Assembly (NCBI RefSeq): GCF_001422365.1
Contig: NZ_LMMT01000001.1
Location: 722,820 to 786,819 of the forward strand
DNA from: Pseudorhodoferax sp. Leaf265
GTDB taxonomy: Bacteria > Pseudomonadota > Gammaproteobacteria > Burkholderiales > Burkholderiaceae_C
Direction: 5' to 3'
Length of the DNA: 64,000 bases
Under the pieces are notes generated by a model. The model had not been told where the DNA came from, ran no database searches, and saw only the letters and a program-made list of their open reading frames with translations. This document shows positions 16,017 through 24,793 of the stretch, piece after piece. Positions within the stretch are counted from its first letter, which is position 1; every line of letters starts with the position of its first letter. A program made the translations under genes and the position numbers.

Positions 16017-16520
16017 TCAGGCCGTGCGCGCGGCGGCAGGAGTGGAAGGCCCGGCACGCCGGCGCCGGTACAGCATCTGCAGCAGCATGACCACGGCGAA
16101 CACGCAGAACACCACGCCGACGGTGGCCTGCAGCTTCGGATCGTCCGGGCCGGTGAACAGCGGTGCGCCCAGCGGCACGCGCGTGAAGGTCTCGGTCAGA
16201 CCAGGCACCATGTGGAAGAACAGCGTCAGCGTCCACAGCGCGGTCTGCGCGTAGGGCCACCAGCGCATGCGCAGCGGCAGCAGCGCCAGGCCGAGCACCA
16301 GCAGCGTCAGCACACCCAGCATGTGGGCCTCGTTGAAGCCGCCGCGCTGGAAGATGCCGAAGCCCGTGAGGCAGGTCAGCACCGTGGTCCACAGGTAGAC
16401 CTGGCCGAGCCGCCGGCCCGGGTCGATGGCGCCGCGCTGCAACAGGCTCTGGTAGCCGGTCCACAGCGCGACCAAGCTGATCGCGGTGTGCAGAAAGCCG
16501 AGGGTGGTGAGTCCGAACAT
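16017..16520 (-). CDS. four-helix integral membrane protein, function unknown
   Basis: The 167-residue protein shows four hydrophobic helices: about 3-25, 42-60, 68-87 and 94-112, with a last one near 132-152. Segments include LGFLHTAISLVALWTGY and VFCVFAVVMLLQMLYRRRR, whose basic end suggests a cytoplasmic C-terminus. Short conserved-looking polar positions (H12, H67, H103) could bind a ligand or heme, but no family is recognised. It lies downstream of katA on the same strand, and two CCC-N4-GGG elements lie in the gap. Confidence 0.65.
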   Translation of the reverse strand: MFGLTTLGFLHTAISLVALWTGYQSLLQRGAIDPGRRLGQVYLWTTVLTCLTGFGIFQRGGFNEAHMLGVLTLLVLGLALLPLRMRWWPYAQTALWTLTLFFHMVPGLTETFTRVPLGAPLFTGPDDPKLQATVGVVFCVFAVVMLLQMLYRRRRAGPSTPAAARTA

Positions 16521-16580
16521 GGGGGCTCCGTGGGTGGGTAGGTGCTGGCATGTTGCGCGACCGCCCGCGGCCGGCGCAGT

Positions 16581-16618
16581 CCCGCAGGGGGCAAGCAGGC
16601 ATCTCCCAAAAGGGGCAA
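16581..16618. promoter_or_regulatory. two tandem CCC-N4-GGGGCAAG elements
   Basis: CCC-GCAG-GGGGCAAG begins at 16581 and CCC-AAAA-GGGGCAAG begins at 16605, both ending in the same GGGGCAAG. They lie 60-100 bp before the membrane-protein gene and just after katA. The repetition within 40 bp and the match to 12285-12300 make them a candidate regulator site. Confidence 0.3.
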
Positions 16619-16625
16619 GGCCGCG

Positions 16626-18056
16626 TCAGCCCAGGCCGAGCGCGGCGGCCACGCGCGCGCCATAGCCCGCATCGGCGCGGCTGCAGTTCTGCACATGGCG
16701 TTGTCGGATGTGCAGCGGCGCATCGCCCATGGACCGCGCCGTGTTCGCCGCCAAGCGCTCCTGCTCGCCCGGCGACATCAGCCGGTACAGCGCGCCGGGC
16801 TGGGCGTAGTGGTCGTCGTCCTCGCGGTGCTCCCAGTGCTGCACCACGCCTTCCAGCGGCAGGGGAGGCTCGCCGGCTGCGGGGGTGTCGGCCCACTCGC
16901 CCGCGCTGTTGGGCACATAGGACAGTGTCCCGCCGGCATTGCCGTCCACGCGCATGGCACCGTCGCGGTGGTAGCTGTGGAACGGGCAGCGCGGCGCGTT
17001 GACCGGGATCTGGTGGTGGTTCACGACGAGCCGGTAGCGTTGGGCGTCGCCGTAGGAGAACAGCCGCGCCTGCAGCATGCGGTCGGGCGAGAAGCCGATG
17101 CCGGGCACGGTCTGCGCTGGCGAGAACGCGGCCTGCTCGACTTCGGCGAAGTGGTTCTCCGGGTTGCGGTTCAGTTCCAGCACGCCGACCTCGCGCAGCG
17201 GGAAGTCGCGGTGCGGCCAGACCTTGGTCAGGTCGAAGGGGTTGACCGGACGCTGCTGCGCAGCGCGCTCGGACATGGTCTGCACATACAGCGTCCAGCG
17301 CGGGAAGTCGCCGGCCTCGATGGACTGGTACAGGTCGCGCAGCGAACTCTCGCGGTCGCCGGCAACCACTGCGGCGGCCTCCGCGTCCGTGAGGTTGGCG
17401 ATGCCCTGCTGCGTCCTCCAGGTGAACTTGACCCAGTGCCGCTCGCCCGCCGCGTTGAAGAGGCTGAAGGTGTGGCTGCCGAAGCCGTGCATGTGGCGGT
17501 AGCTGCGCGGCAGGCCGCGGTCGCCCATCACGTAGGTGACCTGGTGCAGCGCCTCGGGCAGCAGCGTCCAGAAGTCCCAGTTGTTGGTGGCGCTGCGCAG
17601 GCCCGTGCGCGGGTCGCGCTTGACGGCGTGGTTCAGGTCCGGAAAGCGCAGCGGGTCGCGCAGGAAGAACACCGGCGTGTTGTTGCCCACCAGGTCCCAG
17701 TTGCCCTCCTCGGTGTAGAACTTGATCGCGAAGCCGCGGATGTCGCGCTCGGCATCGGCCGCGCCGCGCTCGCCGGCCACGGTGGAAAAGCGCACGAACA
17801 CCTCGCAGCGTTTGCCGACCTGGGCGAACAGCGCGGCGCGCGTGAAGGCCGTGATGTCCTGCGTGACCGTGAAGTGGCCGTAGGCGCCGGCGCCCTTGGC
17901 GTGCATGCGGCGCTCGGGGATCACCTCGCGGTCGAAATGCGCGAGCTTCTCCAGCAGCCACACGTCCTGCAGCACGGCCGGACCGCGCCGGCCTGCCGTC
18001 TGGATGTTGAAGTTGTCGACCACCGGCGCGCCGGCGGCATGGGTCAGTCGGGTCAT
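16626..18056 (-). CDS. katA: monofunctional heme catalase
   Basis: The 476-residue protein is a small-subunit heme catalase that dismutates hydrogen peroxide. It contains the catalytic His in [12 protein letters not shown], the Asn-containing [12 protein letters not shown] region, the distal segment [15 protein letters not shown] and the heme-ligand tyrosine in [12 protein letters not shown]. Length matches clade 3 catalases. The start ATG at 18056 lies 20 bp after the protoglobin stop, so the two genes appear co-transcribed with the protoglobin first. Confidence 0.92.
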   Translation of the reverse strand: MTRLTHAAGAPVVDNFNIQTAGRRGPAVLQDVWLLEKLAHFDREVIPERRMHAKGAGAYGHFTVTQDITAFTRAALFAQVGKRCEVFVRFSTVAGERGAADAERDIRGFAIKFYTEEGNWDLVGNNTPVFFLRDPLRFPDLNHAVKRDPRTGLRSATNNWDFWTLLPEALHQVTYVMGDRGLPRSYRHMHGFGSHTFSLFNAAGERHWVKFTWRTQQGIANLTDAEAAAVVAGDRESSLRDLYQSIEAGDFPRWTLYVQTMSERAAQQRPVNPFDLTKVWPHRDFPLREVGVLELNRNPENHFAEVEQAAFSPAQTVPGIGFSPDRMLQARLFSYGDAQRYRLVVNHHQIPVNAPRCPFHSYHRDGAMRVDGNAGGTLSYVPNSAGEWADTPAAGEPPLPLEGVVQHWEHREDDDHYAQPGALYRLMSPGEQERLAANTARSMGDAPLHIRQRHVQNCSRADAGYGARVAAALGLG

Positions 18057-18076
18057 GGCAGTTTCCTCGGGAGCGG

Positions 18077-18694
18077 TCAGAAGTCGTCGGCCGGCAGGTA
18101 GGGCTGGGCCCACAGCGTGGCCGTCAGGGTGACGGCCTTGAACCAGGCCTGGTGCATGGCCTCCACCTGCTCGGGCGCATGGCCCTTCCTGGCGAGGAAG
18201 GGCCGCATGGTGGCCGTCAGCGGCACGATGAAGGCGATCAGGTAGCGCAGGTGGACCACGTCCGCCGTGGAGTGCACGCCGTCGGTCCGGTTCTTCTTGA
18301 GGCGCGTGTGGCGCAGGCCGATCTCGTACTGGTAGTCGAGCCAGGCGCGGTCGTAGCGCGCGGCCGTGGTGTCCAGGATCCAGGCGCCGAAGCGTTTGCG
18401 CACGGCCGCGAGGTAGGCCGCGTCGGGCGCGCCGTCGCTGCCGGCGAAGTAGCGCACCAGGTGCGGGCTGCTGCCGACAAATCCATACCAAACGTCCAGC
18501 ACGTCCTCCACCTGGTCCTGCAGGATCTGGTGCGCCAGGCGCAGGGCCTGCAGGTCGGCCTCGCCCAGCAGCAGCGTGGCCTGCAGGTCGGCGAAGTCCT
18601 GCTCGGACAGCGGCGAGCGCGCCGACTGCGGCGTGCCGCAGGTGTAGCCGGGGATCGTGCTTGCAGGCGGATCGGCAAGGGTCGTGGCGGACAT
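18077..18694 (-). CDS. protoglobin-domain heme protein
   Basis: The 205-residue protein matches protoglobin: an N-terminal segment IPGYTCGTP, the helix bundle LTEQDF-like [38 protein letters not shown] and the proximal-His region [18 protein letters not shown]. It is close to the length of archaeal protoglobin and carries no output domain, so it is probably a stand-alone O2/NO/CO-binding heme protein. It is the first gene of a two-gene unit with katA, which suggests a joint role in oxidative or nitrosative stress (inference). Confidence 0.8.
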   Translation of the reverse strand: MSATTLADPPASTIPGYTCGTPQSARSPLSEQDFADLQATLLLGEADLQALRLAHQILQDQVEDVLDVWYGFVGSSPHLVRYFAGSDGAPDAAYLAAVRKRFGAWILDTTAARYDRAWLDYQYEIGLRHTRLKKNRTDGVHSTADVVHLRYLIAFIVPLTATMRPFLARKGHAPEQVEAMHQAWFKAVTLTATLWAQPYLPADDF

Positions 18695-18796
18695 GGCTGG
18701 GCCTTTCAATGGTGCGGGACGCAACGGGCTTCCCTGGCCGTGGAGCATGCACCGCGGCCGCCGCGCCGGCATCCCCCTTGCAAGAGCAAGCCACCT

Positions 18797-18812
18797 CTGC
18801 CCAATGGGGCAG
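18797..18812. promoter_or_regulatory. palindrome CTGCCC-AATG-GGGCAG between protoglobin and yihY
   Basis: A perfect 6-bp inverted repeat with 4-nt spacer sits in the divergent intergenic region 18695-18929. A second inverted repeat CTTGC-AAGA-GCAAG is at 18777-18790. It resembles the CCC-N4-GGG elements elsewhere in the window and could control the protoglobin-katA operon, yihY, or both. Confidence 0.35.
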
Positions 18813-18929
18813 GACCGCCCAGGTCTGCCGGCCCACAGGCCTTGTCGCCCTTGTCCGGCAGCGGTGCGCGCGCACGGCGCCTAGGCTCCTGGCTTCCGAG
18901 TCAACGCGGACGACCGCACAAAGGAACCC

Positions 18930-19841
18930 ATGGCCGACATCTGGCGCCGCCTGAAACATGCCGCGCTGGCCGCCCCGGGGCTGGGCGTGCTGCTGCGGGC
19001 CATTCGCAACTACGTGCTGCACCAAAGCGCGAACCAGGCGGGCAGCCTGGCCTTCTCGTCGGTGCTCTCGATGTTTCCCCTGCTGTTGCTGCTGTCCGCC
19101 GCCGCCGGCTACGTGGGCCAGCCCGGCGATGCCGCAGCACTGGTCGGCCGCGTGCTCGGCTATGCGCCCCAACTGGTGCGCGACGCCCTGCAGCCCGTGG
19201 TCCAGCAGGTGCTGGCCCAGCGCAACCAGGCGCTGCTGGCCATCGGCCTGGTGGTCACGCTGTGGACGGCGTCCTCGGGCATGCAGGCCGTGCGCACGGC
19301 GCTGAACCGCGCCTACGGCATCGAGCGCGGCACGGCGTTCTGGAAAGCGCGGCTCAAGGTCACGCTGTTCACCGTGGTCGTGGGCGGCGGCATCCTGCTC
19401 GCGTTCAGCTCGGTGATCGTGATGCCCTACCTGTGGCAGCTGCTGCAGCAGCAGATCGGCGCCGGCCAGGAGACGCCCTGGCTGCGCAACAGCGTGCGTT
19501 ACGGATCGGCCTTCGTGGTACTGAGCGCGCTCTACGCCGTCGCCTACGCCTGGCTGCCGGACACGCGCCAGCGCCTGGGCACGGTGCTGCCAGGCGCGGT
19601 GGTGGGCGCGGCGCTGTGGGTGGGCGCGGCCGCCCTGCTCTCGTACACGCTGCACAGCGCGGGCAAGCTGGCCCTGGTCTACGGCAGCTTCGCGGGCGTG
19701 GTGGCCACGCTGGTCTTCCTGTACGCCAGCGGCACCACGCTGATCTTCGGCGCGGAGGTCAACGGCGTATTGCGGGCACGGCGGCAGCACGAGGCCCCGC
19801 CGCAGCCCGGGGACAGCGCGGCGACGGCTGCCGCCGCCTGA
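18930..19841 (+). CDS. YihY/BrkB family inner-membrane protein
   Basis: The 303-residue protein has about six transmembrane helices and the family patterns [52 protein letters not shown] and [20 protein letters not shown]. YihY/BrkB proteins are inner-membrane proteins of uncertain transport function; older annotation as ribonuclease BN is wrong. The ATG at 18930 is preceded by AAAGGAACCC. It is convergent with the LuxR-type gene, whose stop is 3 bp away. Confidence 0.85.
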   Translation: MADIWRRLKHAALAAPGLGVLLRAIRNYVLHQSANQAGSLAFSSVLSMFPLLLLLSAAAGYVGQPGDAAALVGRVLGYAPQLVRDALQPVVQQVLAQRNQALLAIGLVVTLWTASSGMQAVRTALNRAYGIERGTAFWKARLKVTLFTVVVGGGILLAFSSVIVMPYLWQLLQQQIGAGQETPWLRNSVRYGSAFVVLSALYAVAYAWLPDTRQRLGTVLPGAVVGAALWVGAAALLSYTLHSAGKLALVYGSFAGVVATLVFLYASGTTLIFGAEVNGVLRARRQHEAPPQPGDSAATAAAA

Positions 19842-19844
19842 ATC

Positions 19845-20414
19845 TCACGCCGCCGCGTCCAGCAGCCCGCGCTCCAGCGCGATCCGCACGGCATGCGTGC
19901 GCGAGCGCGCCCCCAGCTGCCCCAGGATCGCCTTCATGTGCGACTTGACCGTCCCCGGCGCGATGCGCAGCGCCTGTGCCACGCTTTTGTTGCTGCGCCC
20001 GCGCGCCACCAGGCGCAGCACCTGCAGCTGGCGCGGCGTCAGTGGGGCGTGCTGCAGGCTGTCGGCCAGGCGCTGCACCGCGGTCGGCCCGAGGTAGCGC
20101 GCGCCACCGGCCAGCAGCCGGATGCCTGTGAGCAGATCGTGCGGTGTGCCGTCCAGGTGCAGGTAGCCATCGATGCCGGCCGCCAGTGCTGCGCGCAGTT
20201 GCTGCGGCTGGTCGTCCTCGGCAAGGACGAGGACCTTGGCAGCACTGCCGCCGGCCAGGGCCAGGCCCCCGGCCTGGTCGGCCACGACGATCTGCGCGCT
20301 GTCCGCGTCGACCAGTTCGATGCCGGCCTGCTGCACCAACGCGGCCCGCAGGCCCTGTGCGACGAAGGCGTTGCGGTGGGCGATGCAGACCTGGATGGCG
20401 TAGGGCGGGGACAT
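19845..20414 (-). CDS. LuxR-type response regulator with degenerate receiver domain
   Basis: The 189-residue protein has a receiver-like N-terminus and a LuxR/GerE helix-turn-helix (LTPRQLQVLRLVARGRSNKS, then IAPGTVKSHMKAILGQLG). In the receiver the acidic pair is missing (IAHRNAF), Asp46 sits in VVADQAGG at the phosphoacceptor position, and the conserved Lys is replaced (GYLHLDG). It is therefore likely phosphorylation-independent or atypical. It is a paralogue of the gene at 29473-30057, which has the same anomalies (DYAGG, GYLLAGS). It lies 80 bp downstream of an AraC gene on the same strand. Confidence 0.8.
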   Translation of the reverse strand: MSPPYAIQVCIAHRNAFVAQGLRAALVQQAGIELVDADSAQIVVADQAGGLALAGGSAAKVLVLAEDDQPQQLRAALAAGIDGYLHLDGTPHDLLTGIRLLAGGARYLGPTAVQRLADSLQHAPLTPRQLQVLRLVARGRSNKSVAQALRIAPGTVKSHMKAILGQLGARSRTHAVRIALERGLLDAAA

Positions 20415-20494
20415 GGCCACGCATCGTCGCCCAGGCGGGCGCGCTGCGCTGTTCCCAGATTGCGGCCTGCTGTGCGCCGATTGCCGAAATGCGC

Positions 20495-21394
20495 TCAGGC
20501 CGGCCCGCCGCCACGCCGGAACACGCCCGGCGTCACCCCCGTGGCCTGGCGGAATGCGCGCGTGAAGGACGAGGGGCCGGAGAAGCCGCAGGCCACCGCG
20601 ATGTCGGCCAGCGGCTGCAGGCCCGTGCGCAGCAGCCGGCGCGCGGCCTCGATGCGCAGTTGCGCCAGGTAGCGGTGCGGCGGCATGCCCAGTCGCTGGC
20701 GGAACATGCGCGCAAAGTGGAACGGGCTCAGGCAAGCCACGGCCGCCAGGTCGTGCAGGCCGATGTCCTCGGCCAGATGGGCCTGCATGTAGGCCAGCAC
20801 GCGTTCGGCGCGGCGCGCGTCCAGCGCCTGGCGCGGGGGCGCCGGCAGGCGGTCGGTCCGGTCGGAGTAGGCCTGCACCAGCCGCGCCGTGAGCGCCGCA
20901 CCCAGGCTCTCGGCCAGCAGCCGCCCACCGGCCGTGGGCGCGGCCATCTCGTCCAGCAGGGTCTGGCCGATCTGGCGGACCAGACCGTCCTGCACACCGG
21001 CCAGGTAGCGGATGGACTGCGCACCGAAGCGGCTGCCGCCCAGCGTGTCCGACAGCGCCTCGAAGGGCTGGGCCGGCAGGTACAGGTGCAGGATGCGCTG
21101 CAGCGGCCGCGTGATGCGGATGTCGTCCTCGCCCACGCCCACGGGCGAGATCCAGATCGTGCCGGCATCGACCCGCGTCTGCTGGCGCAGCCCGGCGCCC
21201 TTGCGGCTCACGAAGGCATCGCGCTCGCCGGCCAGCGCGAGCGTGATCTCCAGCTGGTCGGACTGGAACGGCGGCAGGTCGCCGGCCGGGTGCGCGCGCA
21301 GCTCGGCCGCGATGCCGCGCCAGCCCAGGCCGGCAGACGAGGCGGCCAGCGCGGCGCGGGGAAATTTCTGTCGGCCGTGGGTCAGCAGTTCCAT
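20495..21394 (-). CDS. AraC-family transcriptional regulator
   Basis: The 299-residue protein ends in a standard AraC DNA-binding domain: IGLHDLAAVACLSPFHFARM, then LQPLADIAVACGFSGPSSF and FRQATGVTPGVFRR. The N-terminal 190 residues are an unassigned sensor-like domain that includes FQSDQLEITLALAGERDAFV and RILHLYLPAQPFEAL. The ATG at 21394 was preferred over one at 21484 because the extra 30 residues look non-coding. It may regulate the downstream LuxR gene or the esterase gene upstream; neither is shown. Confidence 0.82.
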   Translation of the reverse strand: MELLTHGRQKFPRAALAASSAGLGWRGIAAELRAHPAGDLPPFQSDQLEITLALAGERDAFVSRKGAGLRQQTRVDAGTIWISPVGVGEDDIRITRPLQRILHLYLPAQPFEALSDTLGGSRFGAQSIRYLAGVQDGLVRQIGQTLLDEMAAPTAGGRLLAESLGAALTARLVQAYSDRTDRLPAPPRQALDARRAERVLAYMQAHLAEDIGLHDLAAVACLSPFHFARMFRQRLGMPPHRYLAQLRIEAARRLLRTGLQPLADIAVACGFSGPSSFTRAFRQATGVTPGVFRRGGGPA

Positions 21395-21494
21395 GGGCGC
21401 TCCACAAGTGCGCAGCGATTGTGGCGCCGGACACGATGGCACGTCCATGGGAACGGCCGCCGCCGTGGCAGCTTCCTGCGCCACGGCGGCAGGC

Positions 21495-22736
21495 TCAGCG
21501 CTTCAGGCCGAAGACCCAGTCGCGCGCAGCGGCATCGGCATAGCCGGCGATCCACACGAAGTGGGCGGTCGGCGCGAAGAAGGTGCCGCTGGGGTAGAGC
21601 TTGTTCTGGAAGCTGATGCCATGGTCCGTCAACTGCTTGACGAGGTTCAGGTAGGCCGGATGCCGGACATCGGGATCGTCCTCGGCGGCGACGATGCGGA
21701 TGCGCCCGTCCAGGTGCCGCTTGATGCCGGCCCAGTCGTAGTCCGCACCGGTCACGGTGGTGCTGTTGGCGCCCCCGGCCCAGGCGGCATTGAGGAACAC
21801 CGCGGCGAATGTGGCGGGGTAGCTTTCGGCCATCAGCAGCGCACCGTTGCCGCCCATGGACAGCCCGGTGAGGTAGATGCGCGCCGCGTCGACCTTCTCC
21901 GTCGCCATGACGCTCTGCAGCAGCTCATAGGCCGCCTGGCCGTCGGCCGACAGGCTGCCGGTGGGATCGTTCGATGCCCAGGCCGTGTTGGCTTGCGGCG
22001 CGATGACGATGGCTTCCTTGGCCGCGCTCGCCTCCGAGTCCTGTGCCCAGATGGTGGCCTGCTTGGTGCGCTTGAGCACCATGTCCGACGGTTGGCCACC
22101 GGCAGCCCGCTGGCCGACGCCGTGCAGCGCGAGCACCACCGGGTAGGTCTTGCTGCTGGCGGCGTAGTTCGGCGGGTAGTAGATGTGGTACTTGATGGCG
22201 GTGCCGGCAGCACTGGTGAAGACCTTCTCGGCGCCGAACCTGGCGCGGACGGCCGCATCGTTGTCGCGCACGATGCGGACCGTGTAGTTGGCGGCGTCGC
22301 CCGACGCCGGATCGGCCACCGTGACCGTCGCAGTCTGCACGTACTCGACGTCGTAGGCAGCGTAGCTCTGCGACAGCTTGACCATGTAGCCGGTGTTGCC
22401 CAGGGTCTGCGCCAGCGGCACGGCTTCGGGTGCGGCGACATCGGTGTTCGCGACGGTCGTGCTATACGCCCCGGCCGTGATGGCGGCGGTCACCGAGGTC
22501 TGCGCCGCCGCGCCATCGGCCGTGGGCTGCAGCAGCACGCCGAAGATGTCGCTCTGCACGCGCAGCGTGTAGTTGCGTACCGCGGGGTCGAATGCCGGCT
22601 CCAGACGTTCACCGCTGTGCGCGCTGGTCGTCACCGCCAGGCCGGTCAGGCGCGGGCTGTTGTTGTCGTCGTCGCCACCGCCGCACGCGGTCAGTGCCGC
22701 CAGCGCCACCATGCACATGGCATGAGAAGGTTTCAT
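21495..22736 (-). CDS. lipoprotein esterase of the PHB depolymerase/feruloyl-esterase type with N-terminal beta domain
   Basis: The 413-residue protein has a lipoprotein signal with lipobox LTAC (Cys18), followed by an acidic linker GGGDDDNN. Residues of about 30-190 form a beta-rich cadherin-like domain (YTLRVQSDIFGVLLQPTADG, YTVRIVRDND). The C-terminal alpha/beta hydrolase has VVLALHGVGQR, the nucleophile elbow GLSMGGNG, IRIVAAEDDPDV and a His near HFVWIAGYA. It is probably anchored in the outer membrane and hydrolyses an ester polymer or aromatic ester; the substrate is unknown. The start at 22736 gives a proper lipoprotein signal. Confidence 0.75.
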   Translation of the reverse strand: MKPSHAMCMVALAALTACGGGDDDNNSPRLTGLAVTTSAHSGERLEPAFDPAVRNYTLRVQSDIFGVLLQPTADGAAAQTSVTAAITAGAYSTTVANTDVAAPEAVPLAQTLGNTGYMVKLSQSYAAYDVEYVQTATVTVADPASGDAANYTVRIVRDNDAAVRARFGAEKVFTSAAGTAIKYHIYYPPNYAASSKTYPVVLALHGVGQRAAGGQPSDMVLKRTKQATIWAQDSEASAAKEAIVIAPQANTAWASNDPTGSLSADGQAAYELLQSVMATEKVDAARIYLTGLSMGGNGALLMAESYPATFAAVFLNAAWAGGANSTTVTGADYDWAGIKRHLDGRIRIVAAEDDPDVRHPAYLNLVKQLTDHGISFQNKLYPSGTFFAPTAHFVWIAGYADAAARDWVFGLKR

Positions 22737-22904
22737 CGTTGTCTCCCATCGGCTCGCTCTTAAAGGCGTTGCCGGTGAGCCACGCCGGCAACATGCTTGC
22801 CCTGCGAAGAGGGCGCGTCGATCCCGGACCATGCGCGGCACGGCCCTTGTGTCAGAAGGACGGGACAGGGATGCGCGCCTGGCGCGCGCACCGGATCTGC
22901 GGCG

Positions 22905-23912
22905 TCAGCCGAGCCAGGAACGCACGCGGGCACCCAGCACCGTGCGGCTGATGCCGTAGCGGTCGTGCAGCGTGGGCAAGGCGCCCGCATCCAGAAAGGC
23001 GTCGGGCAGGCCGGCCAGCTGGAAGCCGGCAGGCTGCGCTCCGTGGCGCAGCAGGGCGCTGGCCACCGCCTCGCCCAGGCCGCCGATGACCGAATGGTTC
23101 TCGGCCACCACCACCAGGCGCGGCCTAGCCCGCACGGCGGCCACGATGGCGGCTTCGTCCAACGGCTTGATCGTGGGGCAATGCAGCACGGCCACGCCCA
23201 CGTTGTCGGCCTGCAGATCCTGCGCGACTTCCAGCGCGCGCATGGTCAGCAGGCCGCTGGAGATGACCAGCACGTCGTTGCCTTCGCGCAGCATCTTGGC
23301 CTTGCCCAGCTCGAAGCGGTAGTCGTAGTCGTCCAGCACCAGCGGCACGTTGCCGCGCAGCAGCCGCATGTAGACCGGGCCGGGGTGCTCGGCGATCTGC
23401 GGCACGGCCTGCTCGATGTCCAGCGCGTCGCAAGGGTCGACGATGGTGAGGTTCGGGATGCCGCGCATCATGGCGATGTCCTCGGTCGCCTGGTGGCTGG
23501 GGCCGTAGCCGGTCGTGAGGCCGGGCAGCGCGCAGCAGATCTTCACGTTCAGGTTCTCTTCGGCGATGACCTGGTGGATGAAGTCGTAGGCGCGGCGGGT
23601 GCCGAACACGGCGTAGGTGGTGGCGAAGGGAACCAGGCCCTCCTTGGCCATGCCGCCGGCGGCACCCATCAGCAACTGCTCGGCCATGCCCATCTGGTGG
23701 AAGCGCTCGGGGTAGGCCTGGGCGAACAGGTGCAGGTCGGTGTACTTGGCCAGGTCCGCCGTCAGCCCGACGACGTCAGGCCGCGTGGCGGCGTACTCCA
23801 ACAACGCCTTGCCGAAGGGCGCTGCTTTGACGCGCTGCCCTTCGCTGGCGATCGAGGCAATCATGGCCGAGGTGGTGAGCTTGGGCTTTTTCTCTGCGAC
23901 GGCGGTGTTCAT
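22905..23912 (-). CDS. transketolase, C-terminal (pyrimidine-binding) subunit
   Basis: The 335-residue protein is the pyrimidine-binding plus C-terminal half of a two-subunit transketolase. It has FGKALLEYAATRPDVVGLTADLA, the catalytic-Glu segment QMGMAEQLLMGAAGG, TTYAVFGTRRAYDFIHQ, PGLTTGYGPSHQATEDIAMM and VVVAENHSVIGGLGEAVA. It works with the TPP-binding subunit encoded just upstream to move two-carbon ketol units. Its ATG overlaps the stop of that gene (23909-23912). The TRAP transporter and SDR of the same operon point to a dedicated sugar or polyol pathway rather than the pentose phosphate pathway. Confidence 0.88.
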   Translation of the reverse strand: MNTAVAEKKPKLTTSAMIASIASEGQRVKAAPFGKALLEYAATRPDVVGLTADLAKYTDLHLFAQAYPERFHQMGMAEQLLMGAAGGMAKEGLVPFATTYAVFGTRRAYDFIHQVIAEENLNVKICCALPGLTTGYGPSHQATEDIAMMRGIPNLTIVDPCDALDIEQAVPQIAEHPGPVYMRLLRGNVPLVLDDYDYRFELGKAKMLREGNDVLVISSGLLTMRALEVAQDLQADNVGVAVLHCPTIKPLDEAAIVAAVRARPRLVVVAENHSVIGGLGEAVASALLRHGAQPAGFQLAGLPDAFLDAGALPTLHDRYGISRTVLGARVRSWLG

Positions 23913-24763
23913 GCGGCGGCTCCTTCGGGTTGCGACTGGTCCAGGATGGCGAGGGCCTGCTGCCACTCGGGCGGGTCGACGCGGATGAAGTGGTTCTTCT
24001 CGCGCTGCTCCAGGAAGGGCACGCCCTTGCCCATCAGCGTGTCGAACAGGATCACGCGGGGCTTGGCGTCCTTGAGCGCACGGGCGGCGTCGAACGCGGC
24101 CAGCACGGCCGGCAGGTCGTTGCCGTTCACGCGCTGCACATGCCAGCCGAAGGCGGCCCACTTGTCGGCCAGCGGCTCGAAACCCAGCACCTTGCCCGAG
24201 GGGCCGTCGGCCTGCTGGTTGTTGATGTCGACCAGGCAGATGAGGTTGTCCAGCCGGTGGTGGGCGGCCGACATGGCGGCCTCCCAGGTCGAGCCCTCGT
24301 CCAGCTCGCCGTCGCTCATGGAGTTGTAGACGAAGGCCGGGTTCTTCTTGTGCTTGAGGCCGAGCGCCATGCCCACGCCGATGACCAGGCCCTGGCCCAG
24401 CGAGCCGCCCGAGATCTCCATGCCCGGCGTGTAGCTGGCCATGCCAGACATGGGCAGGCGGCTGTCGTCGCTGCCGTAGCTGTCGAGCTCGTCCTCGGCG
24501 ATGACACCGGCCTCGATCAGCGCGGCGTAGTGGGCGATGGCGTAGTGGCCGTGCGACAGCAGGAAGCGGTCGCGGCCCTCCCACTGCGGATCTTCGGGCT
24601 GCAGGTTCAGCGCGTGGCCATAGGCCACGGCCAGCACGTCGGCCCAGCCCAGGGCCTGGCCGATGTAGCCCTGGCCCTGGACTTCGCCCATGCGCAGCGC
24701 GTAGCGGCGGATGCGCCAGGCGGCCTGCGCCAGGCGGACGCGGGTGTCGGTGGATGCGTTCAC
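23909..24763 (-). CDS. transketolase, N-terminal (TPP-binding) subunit
   Basis: The 284-residue protein carries the thiamine-pyrophosphate half: YIGQALGWADVLAVAYG, SHGHYAIAHYAALIEAG, GGSLGQGLVIGVGMALG, and the TPP/Mg motif spanning SDGELDEGSTWEA to LVDINNQQADG. The C-terminus reads DTLMGKGVPFLEQREKNH, as in transketolases. It cannot act alone. It overlaps the C-terminal subunit gene by 4 bp and lies 30 bp after the TRAP large permease gene, so it belongs to the operon that begins at 28383. Confidence 0.88.
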   Translation of the reverse strand: MNASTDTRVRLAQAAWRIRRYALRMGEVQGQGYIGQALGWADVLAVAYGHALNLQPEDPQWEGRDRFLLSHGHYAIAHYAALIEAGVIAEDELDSYGSDDSRLPMSGMASYTPGMEISGGSLGQGLVIGVGMALGLKHKKNPAFVYNSMSDGELDEGSTWEAAMSAAHHRLDNLICLVDINNQQADGPSGKVLGFEPLADKWAAFGWHVQRVNGNDLPAVLAAFDAARALKDAKPRVILFDTLMGKGVPFLEQREKNHFIRVDPPEWQQALAILDQSQPEGAAA

Positions 24764-24793
24764 GGGAGCATTCCTTGCAAAGTTAAAGACGGA

